From: Cystobacter fuscus
GTDB taxonomy: Bacteria; Myxococcota; Myxococcia; Myxococcales; Myxococcaceae
DNA length: 64,000 bases
Direction of reading: 5' to 3'
Assembly: GCF_002305875.1 (NCBI RefSeq)
Contig: NZ_CP022098.1
Location: 1,922,001-1,986,000 of the forward strand
A model generated the notes under the pieces. The model was given only the letters and a program-made list of their open reading frames with translations, made no database searches and was not told the origin of the DNA. A program made the position numbers and the translations under genes. This document shows, in pieces, positions 34,117-41,573 of the stretch (position 1 is its first letter; each line of letters opens with the position of its first letter).

Positions 34117-35529
34117 CTAGAAGCGGACGGGCACCCGGTCGAAGCCGCGCAGGCCGGAGCCGGTGTTCCACCGCAGCGACTCGAAGGGCACCTCCAGGCG
34201 CATGCGCGGGTAGCGCCGGAACAGGGTCTCGAAGGCGATCTGCCCCTCCAGGCGGGCCAGGGGCGCGCCCAGGCAGATGTGGATGCCCTTGCCGAAGGCC
34301 AGGTTGCGGTGCGCGTTCGGCCGCGTGATGTCGAACACGTCGGGGTTGGGGAAGTGCTGGGGGTCGCGGTTGGCCGACGCGAGCCCCACCGACAGCTTCT
34401 CCCCCTGGGGCAGGTGCGTGCCCGCCAGCTCCATCTCCTCCTTGATGATGCGCGGCGTGGACATGTAGTCGACCGGGCCCCAGTAGCGCAGCGTCTCCTC
34501 GACCGCGCCCTTGGACAGGTTGGTGGGGTCGGCCAGGAAGCGCTCGAGCTGCTCCGGATGGGTGAGCAGCGCCACCACGCCGCTGCCAATCAGGTTCACG
34601 GTCGTCACGTGCCCGGCGAAGAAGAGGATGAACACCATGGACACCATCTCCTGGTGGTTGAGCTTGTCCCCTTCGTCCTGGGCGTGGACCATCTGGCTGA
34701 TCATGTCCTCGGCGGGTTCGCGCCGCTTGCGCTCGAACAAGCCATCCAGGTACCGGGCGAACTCCCGCAGGCTGCTCCGCCGCAGCTCGTCCATCGCGGC
34801 GTCACGCCGATCCGCGCCGAGCAGGCTCTCCGCCCAGCCGTGCACCCGCGACCGATCCTCCTCGGGGATGCCGAGCATGTCGCTGATGACGGTGATGGGC
34901 ATCGGGTAGGCGAACGCGTGGAGCAAGTCCATCCGGCGCTCCCCCTCGCGCTCCCCGCGCTCGGCGGCCGCGCGCTCCACCTGGTCGAGCAGGGTGTCGG
35001 CGATGCGCTGGATGCGCGGCCGGAGCATCTCCATGGTGCGCGCGGTGAAGTTGGGTTGGACGAGCTTGCGCAGCCGTGTGTGGTCGGGCGGATCCAACAT
35101 CAGCAGGCTGTAGGCGATGGGGCGGACCTCCTCGGGCATGTACTGAAGGTTCGCGCGCTGTTCCGGCGTCAGGGACGTGCGGAAGTCGGACGAGAGGCGC
35201 TCATCGAGCAGCGCCTCCACCACCTCGTCGTAGCGGGTCACGAAGAGGCGCTCCTTGGCCGGGTGGCTTCCGGACTCCGGCCGCTTCGTGCCCCCCGGAA
35301 GCACCGCGTCCGCGAAGTTGTGGGCGAACGAGGTGCGCACGACGGGGGCCTGGGTCCGCAGGTCCGCGTAGGTGGCGTACGCGTGGGCGAGGAACTCCGG
35401 GCTCTCCTTGTCGAGGAGCGCGGGGCAGCGCGGCGCCTCGCGCAGGGCCTTCATGGGGCAGGTGGCCTGGGGCGTGGGCCCACTCGCCGCCGCCTTCGTC
35501 GTCTGTTCGTTCACGGGATTCGTCGCCAT
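34117..35529 (-). CDS. Cytochrome P450
   Basis: 470 residues. The haem-ligand motif is FGKGIHICLGAPLAR (Cys419). The I-helix oxygen-activation segment reads FFAGHVTTVNLI (AGHxT instead of AGxxT with D/E, as in many bacterial P450s), and there is an EETLRYWGP ExxR motif. Lacks a membrane anchor, so class I soluble type needing separate redox partners, none of which are adjacent. An N-terminal extension before ALLDKESPEF is longer than usual (about 35 residues, Ala-rich). Second gene of a MarR-P450 operon; the start has AGGAGGACACC before it. Confidence 0.95.
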   Translation of the reverse strand: MATNPVNEQTTKAAASGPTPQATCPMKALREAPRCPALLDKESPEFLAHAYATYADLRTQAPVVRTSFAHNFADAVLPGGTKRPESGSHPAKERLFVTRYDEVVEALLDERLSSDFRTSLTPEQRANLQYMPEEVRPIAYSLLMLDPPDHTRLRKLVQPNFTARTMEMLRPRIQRIADTLLDQVERAAAERGEREGERRMDLLHAFAYPMPITVISDMLGIPEEDRSRVHGWAESLLGADRRDAAMDELRRSSLREFARYLDGLFERKRREPAEDMISQMVHAQDEGDKLNHQEMVSMVFILFFAGHVTTVNLIGSGVVALLTHPEQLERFLADPTNLSKGAVEETLRYWGPVDYMSTPRIIKEEMELAGTHLPQGEKLSVGLASANRDPQHFPNPDVFDITRPNAHRNLAFGKGIHICLGAPLARLEGQIAFETLFRRYPRMRLEVPFESLRWNTGSGLRGFDRVPVRF

Positions 35530-35548
35530 GGTGTCCTCCTCGTTGGTG

Positions 35549-36070
35549 TCACTTCCGTCCTGCCTTCGACTTCTTCGCCGGCTCCTCCTCGTCGAGGAGG
35601 GTGGGCGGCGTGCGCTCTTCCAGGGCGAGCAGTGCCCGCTCCACCAGTTGCATCGAGCGACCCAGTTCCTGGAGTTGCTCCGGGGAGGCGCTCGCGAACT
35701 GGGCGGTCAACTCGGCGGCCAGTGTCTGTTGGACCTCCAGGCTCACCGCGAGCCCGTTCTCCGTGAGCACCAGCCGGAAGCGCCGCCGGTCCGTGGGTTC
35801 GGCCTCGCGCCGCACGTAGCCCTGTCGCTCCAGGCGATCGACCAGGCCCGTGATCACGGCGGGCGTGACGCGCAGCCGGCGCGCCAGTTGTCCGGGTGAG
35901 GACTCGCCTTCCCGGAGCGCGTAGAGCACGCCCAACTGGCGCAGGCTCAAGTCCCGGCCCAGGTGGTTGGCCTGCATGCTCGCCACCGCCCACCGGTACA
36001 GCCGGGGAATGAGCTGGAGCGCCTGGAGGGCGTACGCGTTGGCGGGCTGGGAGGTCAGGGGCTGGCGCAT
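35549..36070 (-). CDS. MarR-family transcriptional regulator
   Basis: 173 residues from the ATG at 36070; an upstream frame start lacks support and lies over the operator region. The winged HTH is LSLRQLGVLYALREGESSPG, then QLARRLRVTPAVITGLVDRL and the wing RREAEPTDRRRFRLVLTENG. The C-terminal acidic/Lys tail is unusual. It lies 19 bp before the P450 gene on the same strand, so it is the probable repressor of that operon, responding to a small lipophilic ligand. Confidence 0.92.
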   Translation of the reverse strand: MRQPLTSQPANAYALQALQLIPRLYRWAVASMQANHLGRDLSLRQLGVLYALREGESSPGQLARRLRVTPAVITGLVDRLERQGYVRREAEPTDRRRFRLVLTENGLAVSLEVQQTLAAELTAQFASASPEQLQELGRSMQLVERALLALEERTPPTLLDEEEPAKKSKAGRK

Positions 36071-36111
36071 GGCTGGGTGTCTCGTACCGGGTTCGCCTGC
36101 ACCCGATGGTT

Positions 36112-36127
36112 TACCTGGCAAAAGGTA
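36112..36127 (-). promoter_or_regulatory. Candidate MarR operator
   Basis: TACCT-GGCAAA-AGGTA (36112-36127) is a 5-6-5 inverted repeat about 42 bp upstream of the MarR start; a second TTTGCC direct repeat lies 16 bp further (minus strand). Location and symmetry fit autoregulation by MarR. Inferred. Confidence 0.4.
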
Positions 36128-36314
36128 TGACAGGCAAATCGCTTTCCGGCCAGGGAATGTTCGTACCTGGTGGGGGGAGCGAGGCGGGTGGTTGGCATGT
36201 GGTTGAAGAAATGCCGTGAGTGTACGGACCGAGGGGGGGGATTGTCGTGGAGGGCGCCGGGTGGAGCCGCTCTCCGGCTAGTGTGGTGTCCCCTCTCTGG
36301 AACGGACAGCGGGT

Positions 36315-38966
36315 ATGCGCAGACTCACACTCGTGGTGGTGGTCTTGATGGGAGTGCTCCTCCTGCTCTGGCTCGGACTCCGGGGGAGCGGGAGTCTCAC
36401 GGCGGGGGATACTCCATCGCCGGGGCGGGAGCCGGGGCGACGAGCGGGCCTGGAGTTGCAGCCGGAGCGGCCCGAGGACGTGGGCGCTCGCGGTGGCGCG
36501 GATGCGGGCAGTACGCCGTCGCTGGTCGTGGCTCCCACGGAGGCGGAGGGCGTGCTGGAGGTGGAGGTGCTCGCGGGCGAGCGTCCCATGCCTGGTGCCA
36601 ACGTCCGGTTGTACTGGCGCGGCGCGCGCGACCCGCGCCTTGACGAGATGTCCTGGCGGCTGGCGAGCACGGCCACCACGGACGCGCGGGGCCGGGCACG
36701 GCTCTCTTCACGGCCCGGGGGCTACCTGATAGCCGTCCACGCCGAGGGTCATGCGCCGCTGCGGCGGCCGGTGTCGCGCCCCCATGGTGAGGCGCGCACG
36801 AGCCTGCGCCTCGTGCTGGAGCGCGGCCACTCGCTCACCGGCCGCACGGTGGTGGCGGGGACGAACGAGCCGCTGCCCCTGGTGGAGCTCGTCCTCACGG
36901 CGCATGGAGGGCGCCTGGACCGTGGCTTCGAACCCGACGCTCCCGCGGAGGAGCGGGTGTACGCCACGAGCAACGAGCGGGGAGAGTTCCGCGTCGAGGG
37001 GCTCTCCTCGGGGACCTACATGCTGGATGCGCGGGCCCCGGGGCAGACGCGCGAGGTTCTGCTCGGGGTGGAACTCCCCGCGAAGGCTCCACTGACGGTG
37101 GCCCTGGAGAGGGCGGGGGTGATCGAGGGCTTCGTCGTGGATGCGGAGGAGCGGCCCGTGGCGGATGCCGAGGTGATGGTGAGCGGGCCCACGACTCCCC
37201 GGCAACTCACCACGGGCGAGGGCGGCGGCTTCTCCGCCGAGGTGAGCACCGGCTCCTACCTTCTTTCCGCGCGGCACGGTGCCGAGGCGGGCTCGGTGGA
37301 CAAGCTTCTGTTCGTGCGCGCGGGGCAGACGGTGCGGGACGTGCGGATCCGGCTCGGGCGGGGGGCGGTGCTGGAAGGCCGGGTCCTCGCGCGGGCCACG
37401 GGTGCTCCGGTGGAGGGCGCCCGTGTGAGTGTCCGCCCCACGGGCCGTCCGGGAGACGCGGGAAGCGGGGTGACGGATCGCGCGGGGCTGTTCGCCCTGA
37501 AGGGCCTGGCTTCCGGTGGCTATGATCTGGTGGTGCATGCACCCGGCTATTCCCGGCTCTCGCGCAGGGGATTGATGGTGGCCGCGGGTGAGCGCTTCCC
37601 GCTCGAACTCCAGCTCGAGGGCATGGGCACGGTGGAAGGCCAGGTGCGGGATGCCGCGGGAGCGCCGCTGCCGGGCGTGCGGGTGGTGGGGGGCCTGCGT
37701 TGGGCGGGCGGGTGGGGGAGCGCCGCCGAGTCCCGCACCGATGCCGATGGGCACTACCACCTCGAGGGATTGGCCATCGGCCGCGTGGACATCTCCGCCC
37801 TCTCGGAGGGCGCGGACCTGGGGGTGAGCCAGTCCGTGGACGTGAAGGCGGGAGAAATGACCCGGGTGGATCTCACCCTTCAGCGGACTGGCACGCTGGA
37901 GGGCGTGGTGCGCACGGCGCGGGGCTCGCCTCCCTCCAAGCCGTTGGAGGTGAGCGCCTATTCCTTGACGACGCCTTCATCCTCCAGCCCTCGGCCCGAG
38001 CGGATCGCGCTGGATCCCTCCGGGCGCTTCCGGATGGTGTTACCGCAGGGGTCCTACCATGTGCTTGTCTCCTCCCATGTCGAACCTCCCATGCGGGAGG
38101 TGAAGGTCGAAGCGGGACGGACCGTCCAGACCGAGCTGACGTTGCCTGAGGACTCGGGTGATGTCTTGCGGATCAAGGGCCTCGTCCTCGAACCGGATGG
38201 GACTCCTTCTCCCCATGCCTGGCTGATGCTCTCCCTCGAGGGGTTCCAGGGGGGACGCGGCTCGGGGGCGTTTGTGGACGGGGAGGGGCGCTTCAGCTTC
38301 TCCCACGAGCTGGAAGACGCGAAGGCCAGGCTGTTCACGGCGACTGCGAGGAACGGCGGACGCATGGGAGAGACGCAGCAACTGGTGAAGCGTGGCGAGC
38401 AGGAAGTGGTGGTGAGGTTGCGGCCTGGGACCTCGGTGCGCGGCCAGGTCGTGCGGAGGGATGGTCAGCCCGTGCGGGGTTTCGTCCTGGCCGTTCGACT
38501 CCCGGGCCTGAAGTACCTGGCGGGCTTGGACACCCTCGAGTTTCCCGGAGATCGCTTCGAGTTGTCGGACGTGCCCGATGAGCCCGTGACGTTGTCGGTG
38601 CGGACCCTGGAGGGCGCGATCGGGGAAGTCCATCTATCTCCGTCGGTGGGGACGACGGCGGAGGTGACGGTCTCGGTGGAGTCGGGAGCGACCGTGCGAG
38701 GCCGGGTCGTGGATGCCGCCACGAACGTTCCCCTGGCCGGAGTGTTCGTCCTCATCAGGGGACAAGCGCTCCGCTCCTCCCGCACCAGCGCGGATGGACG
38801 CTTCACGCTGGAGAACCTCTCCTCGGGAGAAGACAGTCTGGAGTTTCTGGCGAGCGGAGTTCGTCTCGGCCAACGCCCGGTGAAGCTGGTGCCCGGTCAG
38901 TCGCTCGACGTGGGGGACATTCCGGTCGAGTCGCGTCGGGCTCCTGACGCGGGCGTGCCCTGGTAG
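36315..38966 (+). CDS. Periplasmic or surface protein with nine carboxypeptidase-regulatory-like repeats
   Basis: 883 residues. A hydrophobic N-terminal segment (LTLVVVVLMGVLLLLWLGL) serves as signal or anchor. From about residue 75 to the end at least nine repeats of 60-85 residues have the CarboxypepD_reg/SpaA-like pattern, for example GVIEGFVVDAEERPVADAEV, AVLEGRVLARATGAPVEGAR, ATVRGRVVDAATNVPLAGVF, each with a T-D-A/R-G-x-F-x-L-x-x-L-x-x-G-x-Y turn. No enzyme motif; likely a structural or adhesion/stalk protein of the envelope. Ends at a perfect stem terminator. Single gene, apparently without partners. Confidence 0.85.
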   Translation: MRRLTLVVVVLMGVLLLLWLGLRGSGSLTAGDTPSPGREPGRRAGLELQPERPEDVGARGGADAGSTPSLVVAPTEAEGVLEVEVLAGERPMPGANVRLYWRGARDPRLDEMSWRLASTATTDARGRARLSSRPGGYLIAVHAEGHAPLRRPVSRPHGEARTSLRLVLERGHSLTGRTVVAGTNEPLPLVELVLTAHGGRLDRGFEPDAPAEERVYATSNERGEFRVEGLSSGTYMLDARAPGQTREVLLGVELPAKAPLTVALERAGVIEGFVVDAEERPVADAEVMVSGPTTPRQLTTGEGGGFSAEVSTGSYLLSARHGAEAGSVDKLLFVRAGQTVRDVRIRLGRGAVLEGRVLARATGAPVEGARVSVRPTGRPGDAGSGVTDRAGLFALKGLASGGYDLVVHAPGYSRLSRRGLMVAAGERFPLELQLEGMGTVEGQVRDAAGAPLPGVRVVGGLRWAGGWGSAAESRTDADGHYHLEGLAIGRVDISALSEGADLGVSQSVDVKAGEMTRVDLTLQRTGTLEGVVRTARGSPPSKPLEVSAYSLTTPSSSSPRPERIALDPSGRFRMVLPQGSYHVLVSSHVEPPMREVKVEAGRTVQTELTLPEDSGDVLRIKGLVLEPDGTPSPHAWLMLSLEGFQGGRGSGAFVDGEGRFSFSHELEDAKARLFTATARNGGRMGETQQLVKRGEQEVVVRLRPGTSVRGQVVRRDGQPVRGFVLAVRLPGLKYLAGLDTLEFPGDRFELSDVPDEPVTLSVRTLEGAIGEVHLSPSVGTTAEVTVSVESGATVRGRVVDAATNVPLAGVFVLIRGQALRSSRTSADGRFTLENLSSGEDSLEFLASGVRLGQRPVKLVPGQSLDVGDIPVESRRAPDAGVPW

Positions 38967-38973
38967 GCAAGAC

Positions 38974-39000
38974 GCCGCCGGGGGGAGTGCCCCCGGCGGC
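38974..39000 (+). terminator. Stem-loop terminator after the repeat protein
   Basis: GCCGCCGGGGG (38974-38984) pairs with CCCCCGGCGGC (38990-39000) around a 5-nt loop, 8 bp after the stop and before the end of the convergent oxidoreductase gene. Serves both strands. Confidence 0.6.
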
Positions 39001-39016
39001 GGAGACGACGGGTGCG

Positions 39017-41326
39017 TCAGATGCTCTGCAGGAACTTGATCAAGGCGTCGCGATCCGAGGCGGACATCTTGACGAAGGACTGCTTGGCGGCCTCGCCCTC
39101 ACCGCCGTGCCAGAGGATGGCCTCGGACAGGGTGCGCGCGCGACCATCGTGCAGGTAGGCCTCGCCGCCGCTCACGCCCGCCGTCAGGCCGATGCTCCAC
39201 AGCGGAGCGGTGCGCCACTCCGAGCCCGACGCGTTGTTCTCCGGCAGGCTGTCGGCCAGGCCCGACCCCATGTCGTGCAGCAGCAGGTCGGTGTAGGGGC
39301 GGATCGTCTGGCCGCGCAGCTCGGCGTTCGGGTGGTAGGCGCTCGTGGTGAGGGTCGCCTTGTGGCAGCTCGCGCACCCCGCGCTCTGGAAGAGCGTCTC
39401 GCCGCGCTGGGCCTGGGTGTCGTTCAGGTTGCGGCGGGCCGGCACTCCCAGCAGGGAGATGTAGCGGACGATCTTGTCGAGATCCTGATCACTCAGCTCG
39501 GTGCTGGTGCCCGTGCAGCCCTGCTGCGACGCGCCGCAGTCCAGCGACTTGTAGACGGACGTGGTGACGCCCATGTCGCCATTGAAGGCATCGGCGACCT
39601 GGTGGCGCACGCGCGCCAGGCCCGCCTTCCAGCCGAAGCGGCCCATGCGCAGCTCGCCCGTCTGGGGATCCCTCACGTTGCTCATGCGTCCGGAGATGCC
39701 ATCACCATTGCTGTCATTGGGGTCGGACAGGGCGGCGATGTCGGTCTCGGGCACGGCCTCCAGCAGGCCCAGGCCGACGAGCTGCGGGGTGGCGCGCACC
39801 GAGAAGTGGGTGGGGATGACGTTGGTGAAGCCGTAGGTCGGCTTGCGCAGCTGGTAGGCCGTCCCATCGGCGAACTGGCCGCTGGTGGTGGTCCAGCCGG
39901 AGATGCGCACGTCCGCCTCGGGCGTGCCGCTGGTGCTGCGCGGCTGGAGCTTGGCGCCGATCTGCGGATCCGCGGTGACGGTGCTTCCGCTGACGCGTCC
40001 CACCTTGACCACCATGTTGGTCAGCGTGGTGTTGGTGGCCTGGGGCAGACCGCGGCCGTTGTTCTTGTGGCAGGCGACACAGGACTCCGCCACGTAGTTG
40101 ACCCCCAGCTTACCCACCTGCTGGGTGAACACGGGATTGCCCGACTCGGAGTGGGTGCCGTCCCCGAAGTGGGTGTGGTGGATGCGGCGGCCCTCGACGA
40201 ACGGCTGCGCGTTCACGGGCGCCAGGTTCGTCGCCAGCTGCATGAAGCGCTTGGAGGGCTCGTTCGAGTAGGGATAGTTGAGCGTGGTCCGGCCGCCGCT
40301 CCAGGCGGTCTCCGGCAGCGGGAAGGAGTCCAGGGTGGAGCCCACGCCCTCGAACGGGACGATGCCGCCGGTGCCGACGATGTAGAGCATGGTGCTGGAG
40401 TAGTAGTTGAAGCGTCCTTCCACCGGCTGCTTCAGGAAGACGCCCACTTCGATCTCCATGCGATCGCCCACCTTGATCGCCCGGCCTTCCTTGGCGTTGT
40501 AACCCACGCTGGCGGTGTAGTGATAATCGTCCGTCGTGCGGGTGAAGGTGCCGTTGTGCCAGTACTCCGCCGTGGTGTTGATGCCCCGGAAGAAGGCGCG
40601 GAAGTTGGTGCCGTCATGGGGGTAGGTGGTCGTCATGTTGACCTTGACCTGGGTGCCGCCCTTGGCGACCTCGTCGATGATGTCGAGGTAGAACGTGCGG
40701 CCGGTGAAATACAGGCTGAGGAAGTGCTCGTATGCCTGGAATTGGGATTCACGGGCATGGCGGTCGCGCACGCGGTCGCCCACGTGGGTGATGATCGCCG
40801 TGGACGTGTTCTCCACGAGCACGGGCTCCAGGGCCGTGCCGCTGTTGAACAGGGGCACCACGTTGGTGGTTCCGCCGCCGTCGAAGGTGCCCGAGTCCGG
40901 TGTTCCCGCGTCCTGGGGGCCGCCCGCGTCGGGCGTGCCCGAGTCCGGCGTGCCCGAGTCCGGCGTGCCCGAGTCCGGCGTGCCCGAGTCCGGCGTCGCG
41001 CTGCCATGGACATACCGGGCCGTCGCCGTGTCATAGGCGCAGTTGCACGCGGTGTCCCAATACGTGAAGTTGTAGTCGACCGTGGCGCCGCTGGTCAGGT
41101 TGGTGATCGTGTATTCGTTGCGCCCGTTGACGACCGCCATGCGGACGTTGAGCTGGCCACCGTTGTTGACGCGGTAATGGATGTCCGCCCAGGTCGTGGT
41201 GTTGATGTACGCGATGGCGGAGGAGCCCGAGCCCTGCACTCCAGATGCGGGGGCCGCGAGACCTTCACCCGCCCACAGGCCGGTGACCATCATCGCGACG
41301 GCGAGTCCAGTGATTTTGTATTTCAT
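39017..41326 (-). CDS. Secreted di-haem oxidoreductase with N-terminal glycan-binding-like domain
   Basis: 769 residues with a Sec signal peptide (ITGLAVAMMVTGLWAGEGLA). Residues about 30-115 resemble a carbohydrate-binding module (WADIHYRVNNGGQLNVRMAV, then TSGATVDYNFTYWDTACNCA). A GTPDS/GTPDAG linker (about 115-145) follows. The rest is a di-haem oxidoreductase of the putative peroxidase family (DHOR) with two c-type haem sites, ESCVACHKNNGRG and CASCHKATL, plus the surrounding FTQQVGKLG and HYFGDG-like residues. It is probably periplasmic or extracellular. DHORs with CBM are unusual; a role in oxidising a polysaccharide-bound substrate is speculation. RBS GAGGAGG is 14 bp upstream. Confidence 0.85.
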   Translation of the reverse strand: MKYKITGLAVAMMVTGLWAGEGLAAPASGVQGSGSSAIAYINTTTWADIHYRVNNGGQLNVRMAVVNGRNEYTITNLTSGATVDYNFTYWDTACNCAYDTATARYVHGSATPDSGTPDSGTPDSGTPDSGTPDAGGPQDAGTPDSGTFDGGGTTNVVPLFNSGTALEPVLVENTSTAIITHVGDRVRDRHARESQFQAYEHFLSLYFTGRTFYLDIIDEVAKGGTQVKVNMTTTYPHDGTNFRAFFRGINTTAEYWHNGTFTRTTDDYHYTASVGYNAKEGRAIKVGDRMEIEVGVFLKQPVEGRFNYYSSTMLYIVGTGGIVPFEGVGSTLDSFPLPETAWSGGRTTLNYPYSNEPSKRFMQLATNLAPVNAQPFVEGRRIHHTHFGDGTHSESGNPVFTQQVGKLGVNYVAESCVACHKNNGRGLPQATNTTLTNMVVKVGRVSGSTVTADPQIGAKLQPRSTSGTPEADVRISGWTTTSGQFADGTAYQLRKPTYGFTNVIPTHFSVRATPQLVGLGLLEAVPETDIAALSDPNDSNGDGISGRMSNVRDPQTGELRMGRFGWKAGLARVRHQVADAFNGDMGVTTSVYKSLDCGASQQGCTGTSTELSDQDLDKIVRYISLLGVPARRNLNDTQAQRGETLFQSAGCASCHKATLTTSAYHPNAELRGQTIRPYTDLLLHDMGSGLADSLPENNASGSEWRTAPLWSIGLTAGVSGGEAYLHDGRARTLSEAILWHGGEGEAAKQSFVKMSASDRDALIKFLQSI
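40932..40991. repeat. Four tandem copies of a 15-bp unit encoding GTPDS
   Basis: Perfect tandem repeats of GGCGTGCCCGAGTCC at 40932, 40947, 40962 and 40977, plus degenerate neighbours from 40876 on. They encode the linker (minus strand) between the CBM-like and catalytic parts of the di-haem oxidoreductase, a place where slippage could vary linker length. Confidence 0.85.
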
Positions 41327-41418
41327 GGTGGTGCTTCGTCCTCCTCATCCAGGTTGCGCCGAAACCAAACGGATTCCTGCGAAAGCAGAGGAAGAAGAAA
41401 AATGATTTTTAGGGTTAA

Positions 41419-41461
41419 GTCCAGCTATTGAGATGTTTTTATGAGAATTCAATAGCTGGAC
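41419..41461. terminator. 13-bp perfect inverted repeat, possible terminator or operator
   Basis: GTCCAGCTATTGA (41419-41431) pairs perfectly with TCAATAGCTGGAC (41449-41461), loop 17 nt rich in T. It lies in the AT-rich 247-bp gap between the Pat gene end (41574) and the oxidoreductase start (41326), both on the minus strand. It is placed to terminate the Pat transcript, and AT-rich sequence follows (CTAAAAATCATTTTTC), but could also be an operator of the oxidoreductase. Confidence 0.5.
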
Positions 41462-41573
41462 GCGGTGCGCAATACAGGGACCCCGGGGCTGTTGGCTGTC
41501 TTGCAACCGACAAGTCGGTGCACCGGGGTACGCGTGCTGAATCGTGTCAGTCCGGACGGGGAAGGATGGACCC

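Noticed and set aside
40870-41000. Possible CRISPR-like array
   Set aside because: The repeats are 15-bp tandem coding units without spacers.
38987-41431. 814-codon plus-strand frame opposite the di-haem oxidoreductase
   Set aside because: Antisense to a gene with two CxxCH haem sites; the frame has Ala/Arg/Val-rich noise and RARVRRAR repeats that are mere complements of the GTPDS linker.
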